From the NCBI RefSeq assembly GCF_022513635.1, contig NZ_JAKWBL010000002.1:62001-126000 (forward strand): 64,000 nt of DNA. Direction: 5' to 3'. Shown one piece after another: positions 49,252-59,476 of the stretch. The notes beneath the pieces were generated by a model, which was given only the letters and a program-made list of their open reading frames with translations, ran no database searches and had not been told where the DNA came from. Origin of the DNA: Paraniabella ginsengisoli (GTDB taxonomy: Bacteria; Bacteroidota; Bacteroidia; Chitinophagales; Chitinophagaceae). Position numbers and translations under genes: made by a program. Every line of letters starts with the position of its first letter. The stretch's first letter is position 1.

Positions 49252-50064
49252 TTAAATTTTACCCATCACGTATAATTGCTCCAAGTTAGGGGTTGGGCTT
49301 CCACCTTCATTTTCGAGGGTGATGGCGAATGCCTGGGCGTTAGGTATGTTTTTTAATTTGCAAACAGAATTACAATCGCCAAGCACACCAGCGTCAATTG
49401 GTTTGCCATCTAACAAAGCCCAAAGCTGGTATTGCTTGCCTTTAGGCGCTTGTGGAAGGGCGTTGGCGATCAGGTAAACATCTTTATTGGATTTGCTCCA
49501 GTACACAACAGCCTGACTATTTTCTTTGCCCGGCACGCCACTTAAAGCAACTTTGATCATATCCGGCCCTGAAATAAGCTGCATGTTTTTACCCAGCTCA
49601 TTAAACCTCGTTTGTATGGAACTGTTCTTCGCATACAGTTGATCGCGTTGAAGAGCAAGTTGTCTGTTTTCTCCAACAACTTTTTTGTATTTAGAATAAG
49701 TATAGACATTAAGCCCAGCGCTTATGATAAACAATATAATTGAAGCTGCGGCCAGATATTTTATAAAAGGCGTTTTTCCTCCGCTTTCTAGTTTATGAAC
49801 TTTGGGGTCATCTACAGCTTCATAATTTGAACCTGGAGTTTCGAGATTAAGTTGATTAAACAACTGAGATTTTAAATCGGGATTAACAGGCACAGCATGG
49901 CTCATGGAAGAAACTTCCAGTTCGTTTTCGAATGTTTGTATTGCCTGCTCTATTTCCGGATGCGTTGCACGGAGCGTTTCAAGCTCAGCTGCTTCCTCAG
50001 CATCTGCCAGGCCTAATACATAACTTTCAATTATGCCACTTTGTATGTACTCCCGTATATCCAT
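49252..50064 (-). CDS. anti-sigma factor, RskA-like
   Basis: A single-pass membrane protein of 270 residues that should hold the upstream ECF sigma factor inactive. The cytoplasmic N-terminus (SGIIESYVLGLADAEEAAEL) resembles the sigma-binding domain of RskA-type factors. One hydrophobic helix (YLAAASIILFIISAGLNVY) and a coiled-coil (GENRQLALQRDQLYAKNSSI) follow, then the extracytoplasmic RskA domain with KQYQLWALLDGKPIDAGVLG and AQAFAITLENEGGSPTP. It directly abuts the sigma gene. Confidence 0.9.
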   Translation of the reverse strand: MDIREYIQSGIIESYVLGLADAEEAAELETLRATHPEIEQAIQTFENELEVSSMSHAVPVNPDLKSQLFNQLNLETPGSNYEAVDDPKVHKLESGGKTPFIKYLAAASIILFIISAGLNVYTYSKYKKVVGENRQLALQRDQLYAKNSSIQTRFNELGKNMQLISGPDMIKVALSGVPGKENSQAVVYWSKSNKDVYLIANALPQAPKGKQYQLWALLDGKPIDAGVLGDCNSVCKLKNIPNAQAFAITLENEGGSPTPNLEQLYVMGKI

Positions 50065-50607
50065 CTATTGTTTTATCCTACTTCTTAATTCTAACAAAGC
50101 TTTACGCAACCTGGTTTTTACAGTACCTAAAGGCACGCCGGTTGTTTGGGCTATATCACTCTGACTAAATCCGTCGAAATAACACATTTCCACCACCATC
50201 TTATATTCATCTCTAAGGCCACCAACAAATTTGCGAAGGCCAATAGCATCAATATTCAAAGCATTATCTGCAGCTATTTCACTATTATTGTCTGTAAGTT
50301 CAACATTCTGCCTGGAATTTTTCCAGTCCTTGCTTCTCAAAGTGTCAATTGCTGTATTTCGCACTATTGAAGACATCCAGGTAAATAACCGCCCTTTTAT
50401 ACTGTCAAAAGTACTTGCCTGATTCCAGATTTTTACAAAACTATCCTGCAAAACGCTATCTGCTAATTGATCATCTGATATAAAATTGCGTACGATGCCG
50501 TTTAAGGCAGCAGCATAGTTGTCATACAAATAGCTAAATGCATTTGGATCGCGTTGCTTCAATAGAGCAACCAGCTCTTGTTCGGTATATTTTTGTATGG
50601 CTTTCAA
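50065..50607 (-). CDS. ECF RNA polymerase sigma factor (SigK-like)
   Basis: A group 4 sigma factor of 180 residues. Region 2 includes QDSFVKIWNQASTFDSIKGR and LFTWMSSIVRNTAIDTLRS; region 4 is CYFDGFSQSDIAQTTGVPLG followed by TVKTRLRKALLEL. The only in-frame start near the family N-terminus is TTG 50607. It lies one base from its RskA-like anti-sigma gene, so both are co-expressed. Gene order suggests that the two ferritin-like proteins may be its targets (inferred). Confidence 0.93.
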   Translation of the reverse strand: MKAIQKYTEQELVALLKQRDPNAFSYLYDNYAAALNGIVRNFISDDQLADSVLQDSFVKIWNQASTFDSIKGRLFTWMSSIVRNTAIDTLRSKDWKNSRQNVELTDNNSEIAADNALNIDAIGLRKFVGGLRDEYKMVVEMCYFDGFSQSDIAQTTGVPLGTVKTRLRKALLELRSRIKQ

Positions 50608-50694
50608 TAGAGGAAGTTCACATCAGTGAACAGATATACGAAAACTGTACCAAGACGGTTTTTGAATTAATAAATTTTTTTTACCGGGCTCATG

Positions 50695-51891
50695 TTAATT
50701 TAAAACAGGGTGTTTTTTGAATTCCTTTTCACGATCAAACAGATATCTGTATGTTGTGAGTAAGCGACTTCTGTGTGTTCCCAATGCTTCAGCTACGTTG
50801 ATCATTTTTGGATTAAATTCTCCGATCCACTGCATCTCGAATTTTTCGTAAATAGGTTTTCCCAAGAAATATTGGCCATTTTCTATCTTCAGATTCTGAA
50901 TCAGTCGGCAACCTTCAATGATCATATAAGCATCAACACCTTTGCCTTGAAATTCAGGAACAATGCCAAACACCAACCCAACGAACTTGTCACAAGATCG
51001 TGTTTTTTTGTAAAATAAGAATTTTAATTTATCAATTAAACCAAACTTGCCATTCAGGTATTTGAACCATTGGTTTAAATCGGGGAGATTTACCCAAATA
51101 CCAATGGGTTCATTTTTATAATAAATAATCCAGTTCACTCTTTCATCCATCACGGCCTTCATGGATTGAAACATTTTTAGCGCTGTTCTTTCGTCCAATT
51201 GCTTTAATCCACCGTGACCCGCCCACGCCTTATTATATACAATGGTGAAATCTCTAACGTATTTAGATAGATTATTCGTTTTAATATTATCCGATGAATA
51301 ATCAGGGTCTTTTGACAAAGCGGCATGGCGTTCATAAAACTTTTCCTGGATGCGGCTGCCAACATTCAGGCCAAAGCATATCTGGTTAAAGAAAGGTTGA
51401 AAGCCATAATTTTCCAGAAGCGTTTTATAATAAGGCGGATTATAATTCATACGATATAGCGGAGGTTCAAAACCTTCAACTACCAAACCCCACCAGGTGT
51501 CTCTTTCTCCGAAATTAATGGGGCCATCCATTGCTGTCATTCCTTTTTGCGTCAACCATTCCTTTGCAGTATCGAATAAAAGATTGGCAGCTTGCTGATC
51601 GTTTATACAATCAAAAAAGCCAATACCACCTACCGGTCCGTCATCACCTTTTGATTTATATTTTTTATTTACAAAAGCGGCGATACGGCCAATCAGGTTT
51701 CCACGTTCATCTTTTAATATCCAACGTATTGCTTCTCCGGAACGAAAGGTTTTATTTTTTTCTTTATCAAAAACTTCGTTGATGTCTTTATCCAGCGGGC
51801 GAATGTAATTAGGATCATTTTTGTTGATGATTACATTTACCAAAATAAAATCTTTGGCAAGGGAAGGATTGTTTACTTCAATCAGGTTCAT
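50695..51891 (-). CDS. GNAT-like acetyltransferase, large Bacteroidota family
   Basis: A 398-residue cytosolic protein. The C-terminal third contains GLVFGIVPEFQGKGVDAYMI, an acetyl-CoA-binding GNAT motif (Q-G-K-G-V-D), and the N-terminal half, with GRIAAFVNKKY and DGPVGGIGFFDC, resembles a second, degenerate GNAT unit. MDGPINFGERDTWWGLV is strongly conserved in such proteins as I recall them. The substrate is unknown. Its start overlaps the end of the KilA-N gene by 14 bases, implying co-expression. Confidence 0.78.
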   Translation of the reverse strand: MNLIEVNNPSLAKDFILVNVIINKNDPNYIRPLDKDINEVFDKEKNKTFRSGEAIRWILKDERGNLIGRIAAFVNKKYKSKGDDGPVGGIGFFDCINDQQAANLLFDTAKEWLTQKGMTAMDGPINFGERDTWWGLVVEGFEPPLYRMNYNPPYYKTLLENYGFQPFFNQICFGLNVGSRIQEKFYERHAALSKDPDYSSDNIKTNNLSKYVRDFTIVYNKAWAGHGGLKQLDERTALKMFQSMKAVMDERVNWIIYYKNEPIGIWVNLPDLNQWFKYLNGKFGLIDKLKFLFYKKTRSCDKFVGLVFGIVPEFQGKGVDAYMIIEGCRLIQNLKIENGQYFLGKPIYEKFEMQWIGEFNPKMINVAEALGTHRSRLLTTYRYLFDREKEFKKHPVLN

Positions 51892-52710
51892 TGCGATTCA
51901 TTTTTTTAATTGCAGCACTTTCCAATAACGATTTCATTTGAGTGATAGCCACTTTATTGAGTTGTTTCAGTCTTTCACTTTGTGATAAACCTTGGGTAAT
52001 AAGTAGCGCATTAATGCTTTCCAGATTGCTCAATACCACTAATTGTTCTAAAGTCGCAAAATCTCTAATGTTTCCTTGTTTGTCGGTATTGTTCTGTCTC
52101 CATTCTTTTGCAGTAACACCGAATAACGCAACATTTAATAAGTCGGCTTCATTGGCATAAACAAAGCCAGCTTGTAGGTTGGTGATTTCTTTAGGTATCA
52201 AATTGTCTTTAATAGCATCTGTATGGATTTGGTAATTAACCTTTGCCAGCGTTCTTTGTAAATTCCAGTCTAATTTCAGGCGATTATTTTCTTCGTTTTT
52301 TAAGCGTTGAAATTCATTAACCAAATATATCTGAAACTCTGGGCTTAACCACATTGCAAAGTGGAAGGCGATGTCTTTATGTGCATATGTTCCGCCGTAA
52401 CGCCCTGCTTTTACGAGCATTCCGATAGCAGATGTTCGGGCAATCCACTGGCCAACAGACATAATGAATCTGTTTGTTCCTGCTTCCTGACCATTACCCC
52501 GAATTCGGGGTAATTAAAATGGGGGTTGTTGATTTTCTCCCAAACTCCCAAATACTCCAAGGTATTTTTATTAGTTATCCATTTGCCGATCAATCCGCTA
52601 CCTTCTTTAAAAGATACTGTCATATCGGTAAGACTGATATAATCGGTATCTTTTTGATAGATAACCTTTACCGTTGCTTTTTGTACCCGAAGTATTCTTT
52701 CTTTTGCCAT
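51878..52710 (-). CDS. KilA-N domain protein (frame-broken)
   Basis: A DNA-binding-domain protein of about 277 residues when joined. The KilA-N region is YISLTDMTVSFKEGSGLIGK, WEKINNPHFNYPEF, EAGTNRFIMSVGQWIARTSA and AGRYGGTYAHKDIAFHFAMW with LSPEFQIYLVNEF. One base added near 52485 restores QEAGTNRFIMSVGQWI. The C-terminal half is helical (RTLAKVNYQIHTDAIKDNLI, LEQLVVLSNLESINALL). KilA-N proteins are best known from phages and large viruses, but chromosomal copies are widespread in Bacteroidota. No other phage gene is present. Function unknown. Confidence 0.85.
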
Positions 52711-52994
52711 TGATGTTAAAAGCCAAACTTACATGATTTTTTTTATGGACAGGCTGAACTATCGAATGGCTTTTATACCAAGTATATCTATAAGTAGTTC
52801 GAAGCTTTTTTCTACAACATTGTGCCTCCGGAAGAAAGTATTGGACTATCCCTGAAGTATAGCGGTATTAGTTGCTCGTTCCCGTCGGCGCTTCTTGTTC
52901 TTGGCTGGTTAGAAAAGCAGACCTTTGGCGTCTTGAAAGCATTGGAAATGGAGCGCAAGGACTCATGTGTTTATTTTACGATTGTTTCCTAATG

Positions 52995-54803
52995 CTAATC
53001 TTCATCCTTTTCAATTTTAGCCTCAGTCGGCGTGTTTACTCTACGCAAAGAGTCTCTTTTACGTTGTTTCGCAATAGAATCTTTTCGATGCAGATCTTTG
53101 CGTTTGGCCAAATCTTTTACGCGTTGAATACTATCTCTAATGGCTTTCTGCCTGCTGTAACTAGTGCCTACGCTATTAAGAAACATTTTCTTTGCAATAA
53201 TAGCATCATGTCCATAAATATCTTCTCTGAAATTTAATACGCTGCTATCATTAACCCACGAGGTGAAATAAGTAATCAAAACAGGGATCGGCTTTTTAAC
53301 TCTTATATATTTTTCTTTATAAGTACGCATCAGGCTGTCTACTTTTTTGGCGCTGTAGCGAACGGTATCATTTAAAATATAGGCAGCTAATTTCGCGGGC
53401 TCTTTCAAACGAATGCAGCCATGACTATAACTTCTTTTATCACGATTAAAAAGACTTTTGGCGGGAGAGTCGTGGAAATAGATATTATAACTGTTTGGAA
53501 AAAGAAACTTTACCAATCCTAATGAATTCCATGGTCCAGGCTTCTGGCGTACACGGCCTTTAATAATTTCCATATGATTGCGTGCCAGGTAAGCAGCGCT
53601 GGGTTTGCCATGCATTTCGTTTTTAACAATACTTGAGGGAACATTCCAATAAGGACTAAAAACAATGTTGCTTAATCGCCCCGTAAACACAGTAGTATTG
53701 TTGCCTTCTTTCCCCACAACAACATCCATGTTCCAGGCAGGTTGTCCATATTCGTACACATGCAGCCTGAATTCGGGGATATTAACCATAATAGATCGGC
53801 CACTATCGGCCGTATTGCCAGGAAGCCAGCGCATACGTTCCATATTTATAAGAATTTGCTGAATGCGCTCTTCAAGTGGAATGTTTACATCTTTTAAAAA
53901 AGTTCTGCCAGCGGTACCATCAGGCTTGTATCCGTAAGTTTTCTTTAATTCATTCACTGCGTCAGCTAATTCGCTGTCATACAAATTGGTTAGCATACTG
54001 TCTTCTACATTCAGAAAACCTTCAATTTTGAGTCGCAGCTTTAAAGTTTTTACCGCAGCATCGGAATAACCTTTTGTCATTACTTCCACCTTACTATTCA
54101 CAACAGGCCATCCGCCGTTATCCTTGATTTGCTTATACTTCAGTAACTGATCTCTGAGTTTTAAGTATTGAGGATTGTGCGGAGCGTATTCATCTGCATA
54201 TTGCCCGTTTTTAGAAAGTACAGAGTCGAGCATGGATTCGAGCGTCAGCTTCTTTTTGGGGATATACCATTCAAGCGATTTGGTGGTGAAATTTGGATTG
54301 GAACGGTACGCATGATCTGAATAAGTATAAAAATATCTGGTTAGCAGAATTTCAAGATTCTGATAAAGAGAATCGTTTTTAGGCTTGATATAAGCTATGC
54401 TAATCAACCTTTCCATTTTATCATTCAGCCATTGATGGTAAACCGATGAATCTTTTGAATAATTCAGATAGTTTTTCAAAAGGTTCCAGAAAGATATAGT
54501 GTGTTCCGGTAATCCTTCTTTTGAAAACCAGGCGTACTGATAATTTCTGCTATTGTAAAAACTTTTGATCCGGTTGGTGAGCGTATCGTCCAATTCGTTC
54601 TTTGCCAAAATAAACCTCACCGTAAAGCTGTCAATAAACAGGGAATTAAAGGAATTGCTGGTATCAATAGTAACATCAACCTTAGTGATGGCTTTTTCTT
54701 CTTCTTCCAGCTTATTTTTATCATCTTTTTTATCAAAAAGGTTACAGGAGGCAAAGAAGACGGTTGAAAAAGCAGTTATGAGTAACGGTATTCTGGACTT
54801 CAT
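52995..54803 (-). CDS. L,D-transpeptidase (YcbB/LdtD-like), lipoprotein
   Basis: A peptidoglycan cross-linking enzyme or endopeptidase-related protein of 602 residues. The signal ends with the lipobox TVFFASCNLF. A long helical region precedes a peptidoglycan-binding-like segment (KTLKLRLKIEGFLN, YGYKPDGTAGRTF). The YkuD domain has VVVGKEGNNTTVF, YWNVPSSIVKNE, IYFHDSPAKSLFNRDKRSYS and the catalytic SHGCIRL. A basic Arg/Lys-rich tail (about 60 residues) extends beyond the usual end. It converges with nothing downstream but a gap of 284 bases without a clear gene. Confidence 0.92.
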   Translation of the reverse strand: MKSRIPLLITAFSTVFFASCNLFDKKDDKNKLEEEEKAITKVDVTIDTSNSFNSLFIDSFTVRFILAKNELDDTLTNRIKSFYNSRNYQYAWFSKEGLPEHTISFWNLLKNYLNYSKDSSVYHQWLNDKMERLISIAYIKPKNDSLYQNLEILLTRYFYTYSDHAYRSNPNFTTKSLEWYIPKKKLTLESMLDSVLSKNGQYADEYAPHNPQYLKLRDQLLKYKQIKDNGGWPVVNSKVEVMTKGYSDAAVKTLKLRLKIEGFLNVEDSMLTNLYDSELADAVNELKKTYGYKPDGTAGRTFLKDVNIPLEERIQQILINMERMRWLPGNTADSGRSIMVNIPEFRLHVYEYGQPAWNMDVVVGKEGNNTTVFTGRLSNIVFSPYWNVPSSIVKNEMHGKPSAAYLARNHMEIIKGRVRQKPGPWNSLGLVKFLFPNSYNIYFHDSPAKSLFNRDKRSYSHGCIRLKEPAKLAAYILNDTVRYSAKKVDSLMRTYKEKYIRVKKPIPVLITYFTSWVNDSSVLNFREDIYGHDAIIAKKMFLNSVGTSYSRQKAIRDSIQRVKDLAKRKDLHRKDSIAKQRKRDSLRRVNTPTEAKIEKDED

Positions 54804-54829
54804 ACAGGTTAAGGTAAATAATTTGCGGA

Positions 54830-54837
54830 CAAAATTA
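54830..54837 (-). promoter_or_regulatory. putative -7 promoter element of the L,D-transpeptidase (TAATTTTG)
   Basis: Exact TAnnTTTG match 27 bases upstream of ATG 54803 on the minus strand. Confidence 0.5.
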
Positions 54838-54986
54838 GTCTTAATTGAAATAAAACGAAGATGCCTTTTAATATTAATTACTCCCTTACGGTTTTCAGGA
54901 AAATACCGCTGCTCAACTGGTATTTTGTCAGATATTTAATACTTCACCCTGAAATGTGAATAATTTGTAAATCTGCTGTACCATAA

Positions 54987-56501
<1,515 letters not shown>

Positions 56502-56532
56502 AAAAGGTAAGAAATTATTAGCGAACGCGTAA

Positions 56533-56570
56533 TCTGAGTACTTAGTATTGAGATTTTTAGTACTAAGATT
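56533..56570. repeat. left inverted repeat of the IVP element
   Basis: GAGTACTTAGTATTGAGATT with TTTAGTACTAAGATT. Internally CTTAGTA and TACTAAG form a hairpin; as a whole it is the imperfect inverse of 56957-56992 (17 of 20 positions in the best block). Confidence 0.7.
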
Positions 56571-56594
56571 CGATTTAAAGCAGCATGTATTGGA

Positions 56595-56948
56595 ATGCAC
56601 AATTATAGAGAGTTGCTTATTTGGAAGCGTTCTATGGATTTTGTAGTCCGTGTGTATGAAGTGAGTACATTGTTTCCTGTTGAAGAAAAGTATGGCTTGA
56701 CGGTGCAATTGAGAAACTGTTCAGTTTCGATACCAAGTAATATTGCAGAAGGTGCAGGCCGGGGTTCTAACAAACAGTTTAAACGGTTTCTTGAATTTTC
56801 GATGGGTTCAATAAATGAAGCACAGACGCAAATTGAATTGGCTTTTCGTTTTAAGTATCTGACAAAAGAGCATTTTGAAATATTGATTGATGAAGCAGCG
56901 CAGATTTATAAAATGACTTTGGCTTTTTATAATGGTTTAAAGGATTAA
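56595..56948 (+). CDS. four-helix-bundle protein of the 23S rRNA intervening-sequence (IVP) family
   Basis: A 117-residue helical protein. YRELLIWKRSMDFVVRVYEV, GLTVQLRNCSVSIPSNIAEG with AGRGSNKQF, and RFLEFSMGSINEAQTQIELA are the family signature (S23/IVP). Members occur in 23S rRNA intervening sequences and as solitary genes; relatives such as Avd work with diversity-generating retroelements, and the fold is basic and nucleic-acid-binding. Here it sits between atpD and atpC, flanked by imperfect inverted repeats, and is not part of an rRNA gene. It could have been acquired as a mobile cassette (inferred). Confidence 0.9.
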   Translation: MHNYRELLIWKRSMDFVVRVYEVSTLFPVEEKYGLTVQLRNCSVSIPSNIAEGAGRGSNKQFKRFLEFSMGSINEAQTQIELAFRFKYLTKEHFEILIDEAAQIYKMTLAFYNGLKD

Positions 56949-56956
56949 GTAAGTTA

Positions 56957-56992
56957 GTCTTAATACTAAAATCTACAAATCTTAATACTAAA
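56957..56992. repeat. right inverted repeat of the IVP element
   Basis: GTCTTAATACTAAAATCTAC followed by AAATCTTAATACTAAA. It contains a direct repeat of CTTAATACTAAA, is inverse to 56533-56570, and ends on the atpC start codon. Confidence 0.7.
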
Positions 56993-57249
56993 TGAAATTA
57001 AATATTTTAACTCCCGAAGGAAGTATTTATAGTGGTGATGCATTTGGTGTTCAAATGCCAGGTGTTACAGGTTCGTTTGAGGTACTTAACAAGCATGCAC
57101 CAATGATTGCGGCGCTGGGTGAAGGTAAGTTGAAAGTATTACAAGGAAGCCTTACCGGTCCCGCTACTTTTTACAATATCCAGGGTGGGTTTGTAGAAGT
57201 GCTGAATAATAATGTGACAGTTTTAGTAGAAGGAGCTTCAAAAATTTAG
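56992..57249 (+). CDS. atpC: F1F0 ATP synthase epsilon subunit
   Basis: The rotor-stalk subunit linking F1 to F0. Only the N-terminal beta-sandwich is present (85 residues: MKLNILTPEGSIYSGDAFGV, GSFEVLNKHAPMIAALGEGK, NIQGGFVEVLNNNVTVLVEG). The C-terminal helical domain that inhibits ATP hydrolysis in E. coli is missing; short epsilon subunits are normal in Bacteroidota. A terminator follows. The IVP element directly precedes the ATG, so expression depends on transcription through that element or a promoter within it. Confidence 0.94.
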   Translation: MKLNILTPEGSIYSGDAFGVQMPGVTGSFEVLNKHAPMIAALGEGKLKVLQGSLTGPATFYNIQGGFVEVLNNNVTVLVEGASKI

Positions 57250-57269
57250 AAAGAAATTTTATAAAGGAT

Positions 57270-57303
57270 ATCCGCAGTTTTAAAAAAGCTGCGGATTTTT
57301 TTT
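57270..57303 (+). terminator. hairpin terminator of the atp unit
   Basis: ATCCGCAG pairs with CTGCGGAT around a TTTTAAAAAAG loop and is followed by a T8 run, 20 bases past the atpC stop. Confidence 0.9.
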
Positions 57304-57348
57304 ATGTAGTTATAATTGGTTTTCTGAAAATGCATAGTAGCATAAAAC

Positions 57349-57369
57349 AACCCCACTATTTGTGGGGTT
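57349..57369 (-). terminator. hairpin terminator of the RDD gene
   Basis: AACCCCAC pairs with GTGGGGTT around a 5-base loop; on the minus strand it is followed by GTTTTATG. It lies 33 bases past the RDD stop. Confidence 0.75.
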
Positions 57370-57401
57370 GAAAAATATGATCCTACAAAAATTGTTACGT
57401 T

Positions 57402-57914
57402 TTATTTTGCTTTTACCACCAACGTTCCTGCCAATTTATCGTGCAGTGTTTGTTTTTTATCGTCCCACAACATCATTAAGTAGCCTATCAGTAAGATGAT
57501 GGCAGAAAGATATTTTGCAAAATGCCGACCTGTTGCATTCAGAAAGGATATACGTTCGCCGCTCATACCTGTTACTTTTAAGCTTAATGCCCGTTTTCCA
57601 AGTGTAGCCTGTGCCGCGCTGGATTCTTGAAGCGCAAAATACAACCAGCTAATAACTAAAGACACAATATTTGCTGTGTTAAAGTAAGAAATTCTCATGG
57701 AGCTGGAAAACCCTTCGTTCTCTGCGACAGACATAATTTCTTCCGTGCTTGGAGATCCGAATATCATTTTTATAAAATAGCCTATTATCCCGACTATTAT
57801 CCCGTCAATTAAAGCTGCTCCAAATCTTTCCCAAAAGCCTCCATATACAGCTATGGGTTGTTCATTAAACAGGTTTGATTCTCCCTGGTTGGTGTAGTTT
57901 GATGTTGGTTCCAT
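57402..57914 (-). CDS. RDD-family membrane protein
   Basis: An inner-membrane protein of 170 residues with three or four hydrophobic segments. RDD hallmarks are Arg and Asp in FWERFGAALIDGIIVGIIG and the Asp-rich end MMLWDDKKQTLHDKLAGTLV; TLGKRALSLKVTGMSGERIS is typical too. Some RDD proteins are ion antiporters or coupled to other envelope functions, but the role of this one is not evident. It has a terminator of its own. Confidence 0.88.
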   Translation of the reverse strand: MEPTSNYTNQGESNLFNEQPIAVYGGFWERFGAALIDGIIVGIIGYFIKMIFGSPSTEEIMSVAENEGFSSSMRISYFNTANIVSLVISWLYFALQESSAAQATLGKRALSLKVTGMSGERISFLNATGRHFAKYLSAIILLIGYLMMLWDDKKQTLHDKLAGTLVVKAK

Positions 57915-58052
57915 CGTAGTGTTTGTTTTAGTAAATAATAATATCCTAAACTAATACAAGTTTTTTGAAAAAGCAACAGGTTAAGGTAAATAAAAAAACG
58001 CTCCTTTAATTTGGAACGTTCTTCAAATAAAATTATCTTATCAATACTTCGT

Positions 58053-58765
58053 TCAATTGCCTCTGGGCTTTTGCAAATCTGCATATCCAAAAACACGCTG
58101 TAAAAGCGGAGTGGTACGTGCCGATACATTGGTGCGAATATCCAATTCTTTTTGGGCTACATATAAAAACATGCCGTCAATGGCTCTGGCGGCAATAAAA
58201 TCATTAAGATTTGGTTCAAGTTTTTTACTCAAAAAAGGAATGGCATTATAGGCTTTTACAAGCGTGTTATACTCACTGCTGGCGCCCGTGGTACGAACGG
58301 TGCTGTCAACTATGGGTTTAAATTCTTTCATAAGTTGCGGCGTCATGGATGCTTTAAAATACTGAGTTGCCGCCTGATTATTCCCACTTAGCAAAATGCT
58401 GGCTGCGTCACCAATGCTCATATTTTTTACAGAGTTGAGGAAAACTGGTTTGGCTTTCTGAACTGCCAGCGACATAGCATTGGTGAATTTAGAAGTTACA
58501 TTGTTTACTACGGATGTCAACCCTAAATCTCTTAATGTTTTTTCGATTTTAGCGGCTTCGCCAGGAAATGCAAACTTAACCAATGCATTTCCCTGATTAG
58601 GATTAGCAAAGGCATCAAAACCGCTGAAAAGCCCTTGTGTTAAGGCTTCTTTTAATCCCTGTGACATTTCAAAATTAGAAAGTGTGCCCGCTACATTTTT
58701 AAGCGTATCGCAACCGGATAAAAAAACGTGCTGCATAGCACGCACGCAAATAATAGTTTTCTCAT
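58053..58765 (-). CDS. DUF4197 lipoprotein (frame-broken start)
   Basis: A lipoprotein of about 237 residues. ATG 58765 gives MRKLLFACVLCSTFFLSGCD with lipobox LSGC after one T is added opposite 58720-58726; without repair the frame can begin only with unrelated codons. The mature part, GLKEALTQGLFSGFDAFANP, LVKFAFPGEAAKIEKTLRDL and RAIDGMFLYVAQKELDIRTN, matches DUF4197, a helical family of unknown function. It follows no operon partner obvious on this strand. Confidence 0.88.
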
Positions 58766-58821
58766 GATACAAATTTAGGATTGATGATCGAATGTTTATA
58801 AACTATTGAATGTATAATTTA

Positions 58822-59372
58822 TTAATTCATTCTTGGGTCAAGCGGCGCATTGATGATTAACTCATATTCGCCACCCAGCTCTTTCAGTACATCTTTCCAC
58901 AGTTCCTTTTCATTTTCTGAAAAAACAAATTTTTTAGTAGCATTGGCTACGATCCATGTCTTTTCTTCCATTTCTATATTTAGCTGTCCTTCACCCAACC
59001 GCTATATCCCAAAAAGAACCTGATCCTGTTCGTGTCTGCCGTTCTTGAATTAATAAGTTCGATCAACTTTTCAAACTCGCCGCCCCAATAAATTCCGTCC
59101 AGGATTTCTTTACCTCCCGGAATGTCTTCAGGATATTGATGAAGAAAGTGCAGCGTATTTAGCTCAACTGGGCCACCTTCAAAAACGGGAAGTTGAAAAT
59201 CACCTAATTCAGGTACAAGTTCATCAACTGAATAATCCAGTTTTCTGTTAAGCACAAAACCAAAACTTCCTTCCTCGTTATGTTCGCAGAGAAAAATAAC
59301 TGTTCTCAGAAAATTGGGATCGTCCAGATGAGGGTTGGCAATTAATAATGTTCCATTTCCAGGCTTTATCAT
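58822..59372 (-). CDS. yqgE: YqgE/AlgH family protein (DUF179; frame-broken)
   Basis: A protein of about 183 residues of unknown biochemical function, once linked to alginate regulation. MIKPGNGTLLIANPHLDDPN, FGFVLNRKLDYSV and VFEGGPVELNTLHFLHQYP are diagnostic. The frame breaks at GGGT (58993-58995): one more G restores FFLGYSGWGEGQLNIEMEEK and the normal C-terminus ELGGEYELIINAPLDPRMN. The last 49 residues could otherwise be mistaken for a separate small gene. ATG 59372 suits the family better than ATG 59420. Confidence 0.93.
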
Positions 59373-59476
59373 AAAGCCAATATAGTAATTTTTTATGAAG
59401 GAAACAGCGTGTGTTTTCATTTATAAAAAGTTAAATATGACGAAGCAGGTTGTTAATAGTGAACGACTTGATTGCT

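Noticed and set aside
56595..56948. Presence of a 23S rRNA gene or diversity-generating retroelement
   Set aside because: The IVP-family gene is not surrounded by rRNA sequence, reverse transcriptase or template repeats.
58822..58971. A separate 49-residue gene downstream of yqgE
   Set aside because: Its sequence is the normal C-terminus of YqgE; adding one G at 58993-58995 joins both parts through GYSGWGEGQL.
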